A stretch of DNA of 64,000 nt. It comes from Pseudomonas marginalis. Lineage in GTDB: Bacteria > Pseudomonadota > Gammaproteobacteria > Pseudomonadales > Pseudomonadaceae. Every line of letters starts with the position of its first letter. The stretch's first letter is position 1. The stretch covers positions 1,364,001 to 1,428,000 of the forward strand of contig NZ_VTFG01000002.1 of NCBI RefSeq assembly GCF_008692035.1, in the 5' to 3' direction. Positions 16,306 to 24,998 of this stretch are shown here, piece by piece. The notes below the pieces were generated by a model that made no database searches, had not been told where the DNA came from, and worked only from the letters and a program-made list of their open reading frames with translations. The translations under genes were made by a program, and so were the position numbers.

Positions 16306-16516
16306 TCAGTCCTCTCCCATCAGCTTTTTGGCCTGTTAAATCAGGCGTCTACTAAGTATTAAATCTGAACTTATAAAAATTTTGCCGAATGGTAATGAAA
16401 AGCCCCACGTCTGACAAGGGAATTGCCCGGGGCTCCGCCTCCAGGCCTTGTAGTATAGGGGGTCTACGGATGTGGCAAGTTGTCACGGTGAAAAATGTGC
16501 ATAAATCGCAGGCAAT

Positions 16517-16554
16517 AAAAAACGCCCAGCTCCGTAAGGAGGCTGGGCGTTTTT
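16517..16554 (-). terminator. Intrinsic terminator after rpsI
   Basis: AACGCCCAGC pairs with GCTGGGCGTT, with an inner TCC/GGA extension, flanked by A and T runs on both sides. It lies directly downstream of rpsI on the minus strand. Confidence 0.88.
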
Positions 16555-16571
16555 GTGGAACGTAAAGCGAA

Positions 16572-16964
16572 TTAACGCTTCGAGTACTGCGGACGCTTAC
16601 GCGCTTTACGCAGACCGACTTTCTTACGTTCAACTTCACGGGCATCACGAGTCACGAAGCCAGCTTTGCGCAGAGCGCCACGCAGGGTTTCGTCGTACTG
16701 CATCAGAGCGCGAGTGATACCGTGGCGGATTGCGCCAGCTTGACCACTTACACCGCCACCGATAACGGTGACGTAGATGTCGAACTTTTCAACAGTCTCG
16801 GTCAATTCCAGCGGCTGACGAACTACCATGCGGGCAGTTTCGCGACCGAAGAAGTTATCCAGAGTGCGGTTGTTGATCGAGATGTTACCAGTGCCCGGAC
16901 GCAGGAAAACGCGTGCGGTTGCGGTTTTGCGACGGCCAGTGCCGTAATTTTGAGTCGCCGACAT
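16572..16964 (-). CDS. rpsI: 30S ribosomal protein S9
   Basis: A 130-residue basic ribosomal protein with the S9 landmarks GRRKTATARVFLRPG near the N-terminus, GGGVSGQAGAIRHGI in the middle, and the C-terminal KKVGLRKARKRPQYSKR tail that reaches the tRNA P-site of the 30S subunit. Full length. Encoded 14 nt after rplM in the universal L13-S9 pair. Confidence 0.97.
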   Translation of the reverse strand: MSATQNYGTGRRKTATARVFLRPGTGNISINNRTLDNFFGRETARMVVRQPLELTETVEKFDIYVTVIGGGVSGQAGAIRHGITRALMQYDETLRGALRKAGFVTRDAREVERKKVGLRKARKRPQYSKR

Positions 16965-16978
16965 AATGAACTATTCCG

Positions 16979-17407
16979 TTAAAACTTCAGTTCTTGGGGC
17001 TGCTGAGCAGCATGAGGGTGTACAGCGCCCGCATAGACTTTCAGCTTGCGAAACATATCGCGACCCAGTGGGCCCTTCGGCAGCATGCCTTTGACCGCGA
17101 TTTCGATCGGGGCTTCAGGCTTCTTGGAGATCAGGCCTTCAAAGTTGGAAGACTTGATACCGCCTGGGAAACCGGAGTGACGGTAGTACATTTTGTCTTG
17201 CGCTTTGTTGCCGGTAACACGTACCTGCTCAGCGTTGATGATCACGATGTAGTCACCGGTGTCAACGTGAGGGGTGTACTCAGGCTTGTGCTTGCCACGC
17301 AGACGGCTGGCGACTTCAGTGGCCAGACGACCCAGGGTCTGACCAGCGGCGTCGACGACAAACCAGTCGCGCTGAACTGTTTCCGGTTTTGCAGTAAAAG
17401 TTGTCAT
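16979..17407 (-). CDS. rplM: 50S ribosomal protein L13
   Basis: A 142-residue large-subunit protein with the L13 hallmarks WFVVDAAGQTLGRLAT, HVDTGDYIVIINA and the C-terminal KVYAGAVHPHAAQQP. L13 is an early assembly protein and, in E. coli, autoregulates its operon. A clean sigma-70 promoter lies about 45 bp upstream. It forms an operon with rpsI. Confidence 0.97.
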   Translation of the reverse strand: MTTFTAKPETVQRDWFVVDAAGQTLGRLATEVASRLRGKHKPEYTPHVDTGDYIVIINAEQVRVTGNKAQDKMYYRHSGFPGGIKSSNFEGLISKKPEAPIEIAVKGMLPKGPLGRDMFRKLKVYAGAVHPHAAQQPQELKF

Positions 17408-17449
17408 TCTTTAATAGCCTCAGGGGCCGCCCTGTAAATTAGACGGCGG

Positions 17450-17478
17450 ATCTTACTGAATAGTGCTTACTTTGACAA
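17450..17478 (-). promoter_or_regulatory. rplM-rpsI promoter
   Basis: Minus-strand -35 TTGTCA (17473-17478) and -10 TAAGAT (17450-17455) are separated by exactly 17 nt, giving a short leader of about 35 nt before rplM. Confidence 0.7.
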
Positions 17479-17655
17479 GTCAAAGGCAGCCGGATACAGA
17501 CGCTATCGGGGGCTCGGGTCGGCGCGTCCGTTCAACGGCAAGATTCTTCGGCAGGCGGCGCATCACTTCCACTGCAGAAAGAGGTGGGCAATTATGCAGA
17601 TTGCGAAAAAAAATTCAACCTGCTTTTATGATTGTTTTCCCTGAAGGAGTACCCG

Positions 17656-18696
17656 ATGGATTATCGACAGCTGGGCCGAACGGATCTGAACGTGAGCGCG
17701 ATAGCCCTGGGCACCATGACCTGGGGCGAGCAGAACAGCGAGGCAGAGGCCTTCGCGCAGATCGAACGGGCCAAGGCGGCGGGGATCAACTTCCTCGACA
17801 CCGCAGAAATGTACCCGGTGCCGCCCAAGGCCGACACCTATGCCACCACCGAGCGTTACATCGGTAATTACTTCAAAAGCCGCGGCGACCGTGGCGACTG
17901 GATCCTCGCCAGCAAGATCGCCGGCCCCGGCAACACCATCGACTACATCCGCGACGGCCACCTGCGCCACAACCGCAAGCACATCGTCGAGGCACTGGAC
18001 GCCAGCCTCAAGCGCCTGCAAACCGACTGGATCGACCTCTACCAGTTGCACTGGCCGGAGCGCAGCACCAACTTCTTCGGCCAACTGAGCTACAAGCACA
18101 AGGACGAAGACGACCTGACCCCGCTGGAGGAAACCCTCGAAGCCCTGGACGAGCAGGTCAAGGCCGGCAAGATCCGCCATATCGGCCTGTCCAATGAAAC
18201 CCCGTGGGGCACCATGAAATTCCTGGCCCTGGCCGAAGCCCGTGGCTGGCCCCGCGCGGTATCGATCCAGAACCCCTACAACCTGCTCAACCGCAGCTTT
18301 GAAGTGGGCCTGGCCGAAGTGGCCATCCGTGAGCAATGCGGCCTGCTGGCTTACTCGCCCCTGGCGTTCGGCATGCTCAGCGGCAAGTACGAAGGTGGCG
18401 CACGCCCGGCCAAGGCGCGCCTGACCGAGTACAGCCGTTTCAGCCGCTACTTCAACCCGCAGTCGGAGGCGGCGTGCAGCCGTTACGTGGCACTGGCGCG
18501 GGAGCATGGCCTGGATCCGGCGCAGATGGCGTTGGCGTTTGTGACCCAACAACCGTTCGTGACCAGCAACATTATTGGCGCCACGAACCTGGAGCAACTG
18601 GACAGCAACATCGCCAGTGCTGATCTGAAACTGTCGAAAGAGGTGCTGGAAGGGATTGAGGCGATTCAGAAGGATCATCCGAATCCGGCGCCTTGA
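17656..18696 (+). CDS. Aldo/keto reductase, Tas family
   Basis: A 346-residue NADP(H)-dependent aldo/keto reductase, the same length as E. coli Tas. The tetrad is visible: D48 and Y53 in FLDTAEMY, K87 in ASKIAG and H132 in YQLHWPER. The C-terminal cofactor-binding segments PLAFGMLSGKYEGG and GATNLEQL are present. Family members reduce aldehydes and ketones; the natural substrate is unknown. The ATG at 17656 has AAGGAG 6 nt upstream. Single-gene unit followed by a REP hairpin. Confidence 0.85.
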   Translation: MDYRQLGRTDLNVSAIALGTMTWGEQNSEAEAFAQIERAKAAGINFLDTAEMYPVPPKADTYATTERYIGNYFKSRGDRGDWILASKIAGPGNTIDYIRDGHLRHNRKHIVEALDASLKRLQTDWIDLYQLHWPERSTNFFGQLSYKHKDEDDLTPLEETLEALDEQVKAGKIRHIGLSNETPWGTMKFLALAEARGWPRAVSIQNPYNLLNRSFEVGLAEVAIREQCGLLAYSPLAFGMLSGKYEGGARPAKARLTEYSRFSRYFNPQSEAACSRYVALAREHGLDPAQMALAFVTQQPFVTSNIIGATNLEQLDSNIASADLKLSKEVLEGIEAIQKDHPNPAP

Positions 18697-18704
18697 TTGA
18701 TCTG

Positions 18705-18738
18705 TAGACCGCTATCGGGGGCTTGCCCCCGATGACGC
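18705..18738. repeat. REP element
   Basis: GACCGCTATCGGGGGCTTGC followed by CCCCGATGACGC forms an ATCGGGGG/CCCCCGAT hairpin. It sits between the convergent aldo/keto reductase and acyl-CoA dehydrogenase genes, where it may end both transcripts. Confidence 0.8.
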
Positions 18739-18756
18739 ACTCAAGACCAGCAAAAA

Positions 18757-19893
18757 TCAAAGCGCCCGCGCAATGATCTCCTTCATGATCTCGTTGGTCC
18801 CCGCATAAATCCGCTGCACCCGCGCATCCGCCCACGCCCGCGCAATCGGGTATTCCCACATGAAGCCGTAGCCGCCGTGCAACTGCACGCACTCATCCAG
18901 CACCTTGCATTGCAGGTCCGTGGCCCAGTACTTGGCCATCGCGGCAGTGGGCACATCCAGCTTGCCTTCCAGGTGCAGCGCCATGCATTTGTCGACGAAT
19001 ACGCGGCCGATCTGAATCTCCGTGGCCATCTCCGCCAGCTTGAAACGGGTGTTCTGGAAGTCGGCAATCGCCTTGCCGAACGCCTTGCGCTCACGGGTGT
19101 ATTCCAGGGTCCACTGCAACGCCGCCTCGGCAGACGACAGCGCGCCAATCGCGACAGTCAGACGCTCCTGGGGCAATTCCTGCATCAGGTAGGCGAAGCC
19201 CATGCCGGCCTGGCCCAGCAGGTTTTCCTTGGGCACCCGCACGTCCTGGAAGAACAGCTCCGAGGTGTCCTGGGCCTTCATGCCGACCTTCTCCAGGCGC
19301 TTGCCCTTGGCGAAGCCGGGCGTATCAGCCTCCACCAGAAACAGGCTGGTGCCCTTGGCACCGGCCTTGGGATCGGTCTTGGCGACCACGATCACCAGCT
19401 CAGCCAGGAACCCGTTGGTGATAAAGGTCTTGGAGCCATTGATCACGTACTCATCACCGTCCAGCACGGCGGTGGTCTTGACCCCTTGCAAGTCGGACCC
19501 GGCACCCGGCTCGGTCATGGCGATGGCCGTGACTGTCTCGCCAGAGATCAACTTGGGCAGGTACTTGTGCTTCAGCGCTTCACTGCCGTAATGCAGGATG
19601 TAGGGCGCGACAATGTCCGAATGCAGGGAAAAGCCGATGCCAGTCAGGCCCAGGCGACTGATCTCTTCGATCACTACCGCGCTGTAGAGAAAGTCCGCGC
19701 CCAGGCCGCCGTACTCCTCCGGCAGATGGGAACACAACATCCCCGCCTCCCCCGCCTTGTTCCACAGGTTACGGTCGATGTAGCCCTGCTTCTCCCATTG
19801 CCCGTGAAACGGTGCAGCGTCTTTTTCAAGAAAGGTGCGCACGCTCTGGCGGAAGAGTTCGTGCTCCGGGCTGAACAAGGTTCTCGGAATCAT
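18757..19893 (-). CDS. Acyl-CoA dehydrogenase
   Basis: A 378-residue FAD enzyme that introduces the alpha-beta double bond into an acyl-CoA. It shows the N-terminal FRQSVRTFLEKDAAPFH helix, the FAD/substrate segment AMTEPGAGSDLQG, TFITNGFLAE, and near the C-terminus LHGGYGFMWEYPIARAWADAR followed by YAGTNEIMKEII. The Glu in the last motif (about 370) corresponds to the catalytic base of short/medium-chain members. No electron-transfer flavoprotein or CoA-ligase gene is adjacent, so chain-length preference cannot be assigned. It is divergent from the GlxA-type regulator and could be its target. Confidence 0.9.
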   Translation of the reverse strand: MIPRTLFSPEHELFRQSVRTFLEKDAAPFHGQWEKQGYIDRNLWNKAGEAGMLCSHLPEEYGGLGADFLYSAVVIEEISRLGLTGIGFSLHSDIVAPYILHYGSEALKHKYLPKLISGETVTAIAMTEPGAGSDLQGVKTTAVLDGDEYVINGSKTFITNGFLAELVIVVAKTDPKAGAKGTSLFLVEADTPGFAKGKRLEKVGMKAQDTSELFFQDVRVPKENLLGQAGMGFAYLMQELPQERLTVAIGALSSAEAALQWTLEYTRERKAFGKAIADFQNTRFKLAEMATEIQIGRVFVDKCMALHLEGKLDVPTAAMAKYWATDLQCKVLDECVQLHGGYGFMWEYPIARAWADARVQRIYAGTNEIMKEIIARAL

Positions 19894-20038
19894 GGGTCAC
19901 CTGCGTGGATTGTCGGACAAGGAGGAACCCACAGAGCCTATGCCCCGATGGCGTCACAGGACACTGGACACATGCGACAAAAAATAAGACGATCCAGCCG
20001 TCTGGTGACCACTTTCCCCTATAAGAATAAATGAAATT

Positions 20039-21034
20039 ATGTCTAACCAAATCTCCACGCCGTTGCGGCGCGTCAGCATTTTGGCCATTGATCGGGTATT
20101 CGCTTCAACCCTGATGCAAGCCAAGGATTTCTTCCATCTCGCCAGCCTGCGTTATGGCAAACAACAAGGCCTGGGCCTGACCCCAGCGTTCGAAACACGC
20201 CTGGTGAGCCCCGACGGAAAATCGGTGCGCAGTTTCAGTGACGTGATCATGCCGGTGGACGGCGGCCTGGAAGACGCCGACATCATCGTGCTACCGGCCT
20301 TCTGGGATGACTTCGATGCCCTGTGCGCGCGCTACCCGCAAGTGCTGCCGTGGCTGCGCGAACAGCATGCACGGGGCGCGGTACTCTGCGGCGAAGCCAC
20401 CGGGGTGTTCTGGCTGGCCGAAGCCGGCCTGCTCGATGGCAAGGAGGCGACAACCTACTGGCGTTTCTTCAACGCGTTCGGCGAACGCTTCCCCAAGGTC
20501 CAGCTCAACCAGGACAAGCACCTCACCGACGCCGACAACCTGTATTGCGCCGGCGGCACCACCTCGGCGTGCGACCTGTATATCTACCTGATCGAACGCT
20601 TCTGCGGCGCCAACATCGCCCAGGCCGTGGCCCGCGACATCCTCTACGAAGTGCAGCGCAGCTACTCGCCGGGACGTATCGGTTTTGGCGGGCAGAAGCT
20701 GCATCAGGACGTGATCATCCTGCAGATCCAGCATTGGCTCGAGGAGCACTTCGCCGACAAATTCCGCTTCGAAGACGTCGCCCGGGAACACGGCATGAGC
20801 ATCCGCAACTTCATGCGCCGCTTCCAGACCGCCACCGGCGACAAGCCGCTGCACTACCTGCAACGGCTGCGTATCGAGACGGCCAAGGGCCTGCTCTCGG
20901 GCAGCCGCAAGAGCATCAAGACCATCAGTTATGAGGTGGGTTACGACGATGCGAGTTTCTTTGCGCGGTTGTTTCGCCAACACACCGAGTTATCGCCGAA
21001 CCAATACCGCCAGCAATTCCAACAGGCTGCGTAA
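20039..21034 (+). CDS. GlxA-type AraC-family regulator (DJ-1/PfpI + HTH)
   Basis: A 331-residue regulator. The N-terminal DJ-1/PfpI-like domain (about 10-195) has the nucleophile-elbow-like segment GAVLCGEATGVFWLAEAGLLDG. The C-terminal AraC helix-turn-helix pair (about 230-328) includes FRFEDVAREHGMSIRNFMRRF and ISYEVGYDDASFFARLFRQHTELSP. Such proteins regulate arginine, choline/betaine or carnitine-type catabolism in pseudomonads through ligands bound by the DJ-1 domain. It is transcribed divergently from the acyl-CoA dehydrogenase across a 145-bp gap, making that gene the most likely target. The ligand is unknown. Confidence 0.88.
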   Translation: MSNQISTPLRRVSILAIDRVFASTLMQAKDFFHLASLRYGKQQGLGLTPAFETRLVSPDGKSVRSFSDVIMPVDGGLEDADIIVLPAFWDDFDALCARYPQVLPWLREQHARGAVLCGEATGVFWLAEAGLLDGKEATTYWRFFNAFGERFPKVQLNQDKHLTDADNLYCAGGTTSACDLYIYLIERFCGANIAQAVARDILYEVQRSYSPGRIGFGGQKLHQDVIILQIQHWLEEHFADKFRFEDVAREHGMSIRNFMRRFQTATGDKPLHYLQRLRIETAKGLLSGSRKSIKTISYEVGYDDASFFARLFRQHTELSPNQYRQQFQQAA

Positions 21035-21038
21035 GCAA

Positions 21039-21131
21039 ATGTGGGAGGGGGCTTGCTCCCGATAGCGGTGGATCAGTCAGTGCATCTGTTGCTGAAAGAC
21101 CGCTATCGGGGGCAAGCCCCCTCCCACATTT
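21039..21131. repeat. REP pair (BIME-like), inverted
   Basis: ATGTGGGAGGGGGCTTGCTC with CCGATAGCGGT, then a 35-nt spacer, then ACCGCTATCGGGGGCAAGC with CCCCTCCCACATT. The two units are inverted and could pair with each other as one long hairpin. It fills the gap between the regulator and the convergent zapE. Confidence 0.88.
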
Positions 21132-21145
21132 GACCTACATCGGTC

Positions 21146-22240
21146 TCAGGGTTTGTGCCCGCGCGACAGGAACTCGTGGGACTGCATTTCGAGCAAGCGG
21201 CTCAATGTCCGTTGGAATTCGAAGTTCAAGCGCCCGCCGGTATACAAGTCCTTGAGTTCGACTTCCGCCGAGATGATCAACTTGACATTACGGTCGTAGA
21301 ACTCGTCGACCATGTTGATAAACCGTCGGGCGATGTCGTCGGTGGTGACGCTCATCTGCTCCACGCCGCTGAGGATCACTGCGTGGAAGATCTTGCCCAG
21401 TTCGATGTAGTCGTTCTGGCTGCGTGGGCCGTCGCACAGTTGGCGGAATTCGAACCAGGCCACGTCATCGCAGGTACGCAGGGCGATGATTTCGCGGTTC
21501 TCGATCATCAGCTTGTCGTTTTCCACCGCCTGGGTGCATTCCGGCGTGAGGGCGCGGAAGCTTTTGCGCAGGCTTTCGTGCGCCGCTTCGTTCAGCGGAA
21601 AATGGAACAACTCCGCCTGTTCGAGGTGACGCAGACGGTAGTCGACGCCGCTGTCGACGTTGACGATCTCGGTGTTCTGCTTGATCAGCGCAATGGCCGG
21701 CAGGAAGCGCGCGCGTTGCAGGCCGTCCTTGTACAAGCCGTCGGGCACGATGTTCGAGGTGGCGACCAGGGTCACGCCGTTCTTGAACAACTCTTCCATC
21801 AGGGTGCCGAGGATCATGGCATCGGTGATATCGGAGACGAAGAATTCATCGAAGCAGATGACCCGCGCTTCATCGGAGAAACGCTTGGCGATGATGGTCA
21901 GCGGGTTTTTCTCACCCGGCAGGGTCTTCATCTCTTCGTGCACGCGCTTCATGAAGCGGTGGAAGTGTGTCCGTACCTTTTCCTTGAACGGCAGCGCTTC
22001 AAAGAATGTATCGACCAGGTAGGTCTTGCCCCGGCCCACGCCACCCCAGAAATACAGGCCCTTGACCGGCACTTGGTCTTTCTTGCCGAACAGCTTGCTG
22101 AGCATCCCCGGCTTGCTTTGCGAGGCCGCAACCAGGTCGTCGTACAGGCGCTGCAAATGACGCACCGCCGTTTCCTGGGCCGCGTCATGGAAGAATTCAG
22201 GGCGTTTCAGATCAGCTTGGTATCGTTCTAGGGGCGTCAT
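21146..22240 (-). CDS. zapE: Cell division ATPase ZapE (AFG1-like)
   Basis: A 364-residue P-loop ATPase of the AFG1/ZapE family, associated with the FtsZ ring. Walker A is GGVGRGKTYLVD, Walker B is VICFDEFFVSDITDA, and the later motifs FKNGVTLVATSN and RRFINMVDEFYDRNVKL are family-typical. Length is close to E. coli ZapE (375). I start it at MTPLERYQADL (22240), since the longer frame adds an unlikely cysteine-containing leader. It is followed by the REP pair. Confidence 0.92.
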   Translation of the reverse strand: MTPLERYQADLKRPEFFHDAAQETAVRHLQRLYDDLVAASQSKPGMLSKLFGKKDQVPVKGLYFWGGVGRGKTYLVDTFFEALPFKEKVRTHFHRFMKRVHEEMKTLPGEKNPLTIIAKRFSDEARVICFDEFFVSDITDAMILGTLMEELFKNGVTLVATSNIVPDGLYKDGLQRARFLPAIALIKQNTEIVNVDSGVDYRLRHLEQAELFHFPLNEAAHESLRKSFRALTPECTQAVENDKLMIENREIIALRTCDDVAWFEFRQLCDGPRSQNDYIELGKIFHAVILSGVEQMSVTTDDIARRFINMVDEFYDRNVKLIISAEVELKDLYTGGRLNFEFQRTLSRLLEMQSHEFLSRGHKP

Positions 22241-22319
22241 AATTTCGTTAGCAAGGCAACAAAAACGGGCCGTCACTGTAACGACGGCCCTGGATAATGG
22301 CAATCAACCCTTGGTCGGG

Positions 22320-23675
22320 TTAATCCTCGATTGGGGTCAACGCAATGCGCAGGGCTGCAATGGCGGCATCACGGGATGCGGCATCGGCGAACTCGGCGCT
22401 GTCGGCGACTGCGGTACCGTCCAGCCATACGCTGAAGCTCAGGGCTTCGCTGCGTACGTCCAGCGCAGCGCCACTTTGCAGTTGCTTGGTGACTGCGCCG
22501 GCCGCCTTGCCATCGGCAAAGTTGCGCGACAGCAGCAATTGCTCGCCATCGGCGGCCAACAGGCGGAAGCGGAAGCTGCCGTCGTCTTCACGGAAGCTCA
22601 CGAAACGCGCGGCTTTCGCGGCTTTCTTCTTGGTCGCGACCGGCGCCGCAGCCTGGTTGACGAACGAACGCAGGCCCACCGCTTCACGCAACTCGGCCAG
22701 GAATGGCGCGGCGACTGCACGGGCTTTCTTGGCGCCGACCAGCAACAGGTCTTCCATGTCCGACGGGCGCGACATCAACTGGTGGTAACGCTCGCGCGCT
22801 TCGCCCAGTTGGCTGTCCAGCAGTTGGAACAGACGACTCTTCGCCTCGCCCCAGCCCAGGCCTTGCAGCAGCTCGCCGCGGAACGCTTCTTCCTGGGCCT
22901 TGCTGGCAAACGCCTGGTAGAGGGTGAACAGGTGCGAGTTGTCCGGGTCCTTGGCTTCGCCGGGCGCGCGGGAGTCGGTAACGATCCGCGAGATGGCGTC
23001 TTTCATGTCCTTGGCGCTGGTGAACAACGGGATGGTGTTGTCGTAGCTCTTGGACATCTTGCGACCATCCAGGCCCGGCAAGGTGGCAACGCTTTCCTCG
23101 ATCAACGCCTCGGGCATGGTGAAGAACTCTTTCCCGTTGCCGAACAGGTGGTTGAAGCGCTGGCCGATGTCGCGGGCCATTTCCACGTGCTGGATCTGGT
23201 CGCGGCCAACCGGCACCTTGTGCGCGTTGAACATCAGGATGTCCGCCGCCATCAGCACCGGGTAGCTGTACAGGCCCATGGTGATGCCCGCATCCGGGTC
23301 TTCGCCGGTCTCCACGTTCTTGTCCACCGAGGCCTTGTACGCATGGGCGCGGTTGAGCAGGCCCTTGGCGGCGACGCAGGTCAGCAGCCAAGTCAGCTCG
23401 GGGATTTCCGGGATGTCGGACTGACGATAGAAGGTCACCCGGTTCACATCCAGGCCACCGGCCAGCCAGGTCGCCGCGATTTCCATACGCGAACGCTGGA
23501 TGCGCTGCGGGTCATCGCATTTGATCAGGGCGTGGTAGTCGGCCAGGAAGTAGAAGGAGTCGGCATTGGCATCCTGGCTGGCCAGGATCGCCGGGCGGAT
23601 CGCACCGGCGTAGTTGCCCAGGTGCGGCGTGCCGGTGGTGGTGATGCCGGTGAGGATACGGGTACGAGTCGTCAT
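22320..23675 (-). CDS. trpS: Tryptophanyl-tRNA synthetase, long form
   Basis: A 451-residue class Ic synthetase that charges tRNA-Trp. The HIGH-like motif is TPHLGN (about 15-20), and KMSKS is exact in GRKMSKSYDN. Most bacterial TrpRS are about 330 residues. The extra C-terminal ~110 residues (after about 340, containing a KKKAAKAARF linker and a compact beta-rich domain) are a known pseudomonad-type extension of unclear function. It ends 24 nt after the alpha/beta hydrolase start region on the same strand, suggesting a shared transcript with the hydrolase. Confidence 0.95.
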   Translation of the reverse strand: MTTRTRILTGITTTGTPHLGNYAGAIRPAILASQDANADSFYFLADYHALIKCDDPQRIQRSRMEIAATWLAGGLDVNRVTFYRQSDIPEIPELTWLLTCVAAKGLLNRAHAYKASVDKNVETGEDPDAGITMGLYSYPVLMAADILMFNAHKVPVGRDQIQHVEMARDIGQRFNHLFGNGKEFFTMPEALIEESVATLPGLDGRKMSKSYDNTIPLFTSAKDMKDAISRIVTDSRAPGEAKDPDNSHLFTLYQAFASKAQEEAFRGELLQGLGWGEAKSRLFQLLDSQLGEARERYHQLMSRPSDMEDLLLVGAKKARAVAAPFLAELREAVGLRSFVNQAAAPVATKKKAAKAARFVSFREDDGSFRFRLLAADGEQLLLSRNFADGKAAGAVTKQLQSGAALDVRSEALSFSVWLDGTAVADSAEFADAASRDAAIAALRIALTPIED

Positions 23676-23699
23676 GGGTAATCGCTTATCAGACTGCTA

Positions 23700-24329
23700 T
23701 CAATTCGAGAGACGCGGCAGCACCAGATCCTTGAGATCGGTCAGCTTGCCGTGAAAAAAGTGTCCGCATTCTGCCACTTTCAGCAGCTCATGGGGGCGTT
23801 TCAAGGCGGCGGACCAGTCGTAGACGGTTTGCGGGTCGACCACTTCGTCGGTTTCCGGCTGGATAAGGGTCAACGGGCAGCTGTGGGGCAGCACATCGGT
23901 ATCGCGCAGGCGCATCACCGCCGCGGCGACCATGAACAGGTGCGCGAGCTTTTCGCCTTTGGCTTCCAGGCGGCCGCCGAGGCTGGCCGCCACGTAGCCG
24001 CCAAAGGAAAAACCGAGCAGGGTGATCGGCAGGTCGGGGTGCTTTTCACGCAGCCAGGTGGCAGCCGCTTCGGCATCGTCCACTTCACCGGTGCTCATGT
24101 CGTGGGTGCCGGCACTCGCACCGACGCCACGGTAATTGAAACGCAAAGTAATCAACCCGGCATCGCGAGCCGTGCGTTGCAGGGTCGAAACGACTTTATT
24201 GAGCATGGTCCCGCCCTGCACCGGATTAGGGTGGCAGATCAGCGCCAGGCCACGTGGCTCGGGGTGATCCAGGTACAGGGCTTCCAATTGGCCTACCGGG
24301 CCATCGATCAAAACGGGGGTTTCACGCAT
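23700..24329 (-). CDS. Alpha/beta hydrolase (YheT/dienelactone-hydrolase-like)
   Basis: A 209-residue single-domain alpha/beta hydrolase. The nucleophile elbow is GFSFGGY (Ser in the G-x-S-x-G position), the oxyanion segment is ICHPNPVQGG, and the catalytic His is probably in ECGHFFHG near the C-terminus; the acid is in QPETDEVVDP. This small family is often found beside trpS or yhcB, but its substrate is unknown. I use the ATG at 24329. A TTG two codons earlier (24335) has a better-spaced GGAG and could be the true start. Confidence 0.82.
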   Translation of the reverse strand: MRETPVLIDGPVGQLEALYLDHPEPRGLALICHPNPVQGGTMLNKVVSTLQRTARDAGLITLRFNYRGVGASAGTHDMSTGEVDDAEAAATWLREKHPDLPITLLGFSFGGYVAASLGGRLEAKGEKLAHLFMVAAAVMRLRDTDVLPHSCPLTLIQPETDEVVDPQTVYDWSAALKRPHELLKVAECGHFFHGKLTDLKDLVLPRLSN

Positions 24330-24476
24330 GAGCAAGGAATGAACTCCGTGACCTCTCAAAGGGTCGACTCGTCTAGCTAAAAGTCTGTGCATGGCATCAT
24401 TGCGAGCTTAATCGCGGTATACAGCGCAGGTTTGAGCCGTTAACGTAAAGCAAAGCCGTTTATAGAGGAAGGACTC

Positions 24477-24914
24477 GTGGAACACTCGCTCTTAGTTTGG
24501 TTGTTGCCGACTCTCGCCTTGGTTGCCGGTGTCGCCATTGGATTCCTGGTTGCCCGCCTGCTGCCGAATGCCGCGCCTAACCGCACGCAGCGTCAGTTGG
24601 ATGACATTCAGGAACGTTTTGACAGTTATCAGAACGAGGTTGTTACCCACTTCAACAGCACCGCGACCCTGGTCAAGAAACTCACCCAGAGCTACCAGGA
24701 AGTACAGGATCACCTCGCCGATGGGGCAAACCGCCTGGCCCTCGACGACATCACCCGCCAGCGTCTGCTGGCCGCGCTGCATTCCGATGCACCGCAAACT
24801 CCACGGGAACGCCTGACTCCGCCCCGGGAGAACCAGGAGCCGCCACGGGACTACGCGCCAAAAACGCCGAACGCCCCAGGCATGCTGGATGAGCATTACG
24901 GCTTGAAGAAGTAA
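24477..24914 (+). CDS. zapG: YhcB/ZapG (DUF1043) envelope-division protein
   Basis: A 145-residue protein with one N-terminal membrane helix (about 6-28, LVWLLPTLALVAGVAIGFLVARLL). A cytoplasmic coiled-coil follows (about 36-85), then a proline-rich tail ending MLDEHYGLKK. This is the DUF1043/YhcB layout; E. coli YhcB (ZapG) coordinates envelope growth with division. The start is GTG at 24477 with GAGGAAGGA upstream. Transcribed divergently from the hydrolase and followed by a strong terminator. Confidence 0.88.
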   Translation: MEHSLLVWLLPTLALVAGVAIGFLVARLLPNAAPNRTQRQLDDIQERFDSYQNEVVTHFNSTATLVKKLTQSYQEVQDHLADGANRLALDDITRQRLLAALHSDAPQTPRERLTPPRENQEPPRDYAPKTPNAPGMLDEHYGLKK

Positions 24915-24932
24915 GTTATTTTCAAGCAATAG

Positions 24933-24968
24933 AAAAGCCCGGTTGATCGCTGATCAACCGGGCTTTTT
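24933..24968. terminator. Intrinsic terminator after zapG
   Basis: AAAAGCCCGGTTGATC pairs with GATCAACCGGGCTTTTT. A-runs and T-runs on the two sides allow it to serve also the convergent ABC transporter gene. Confidence 0.92.
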
Positions 24969-24998
24969 GTTGGGCACCATTCTCCAGAACAAGGGGCC

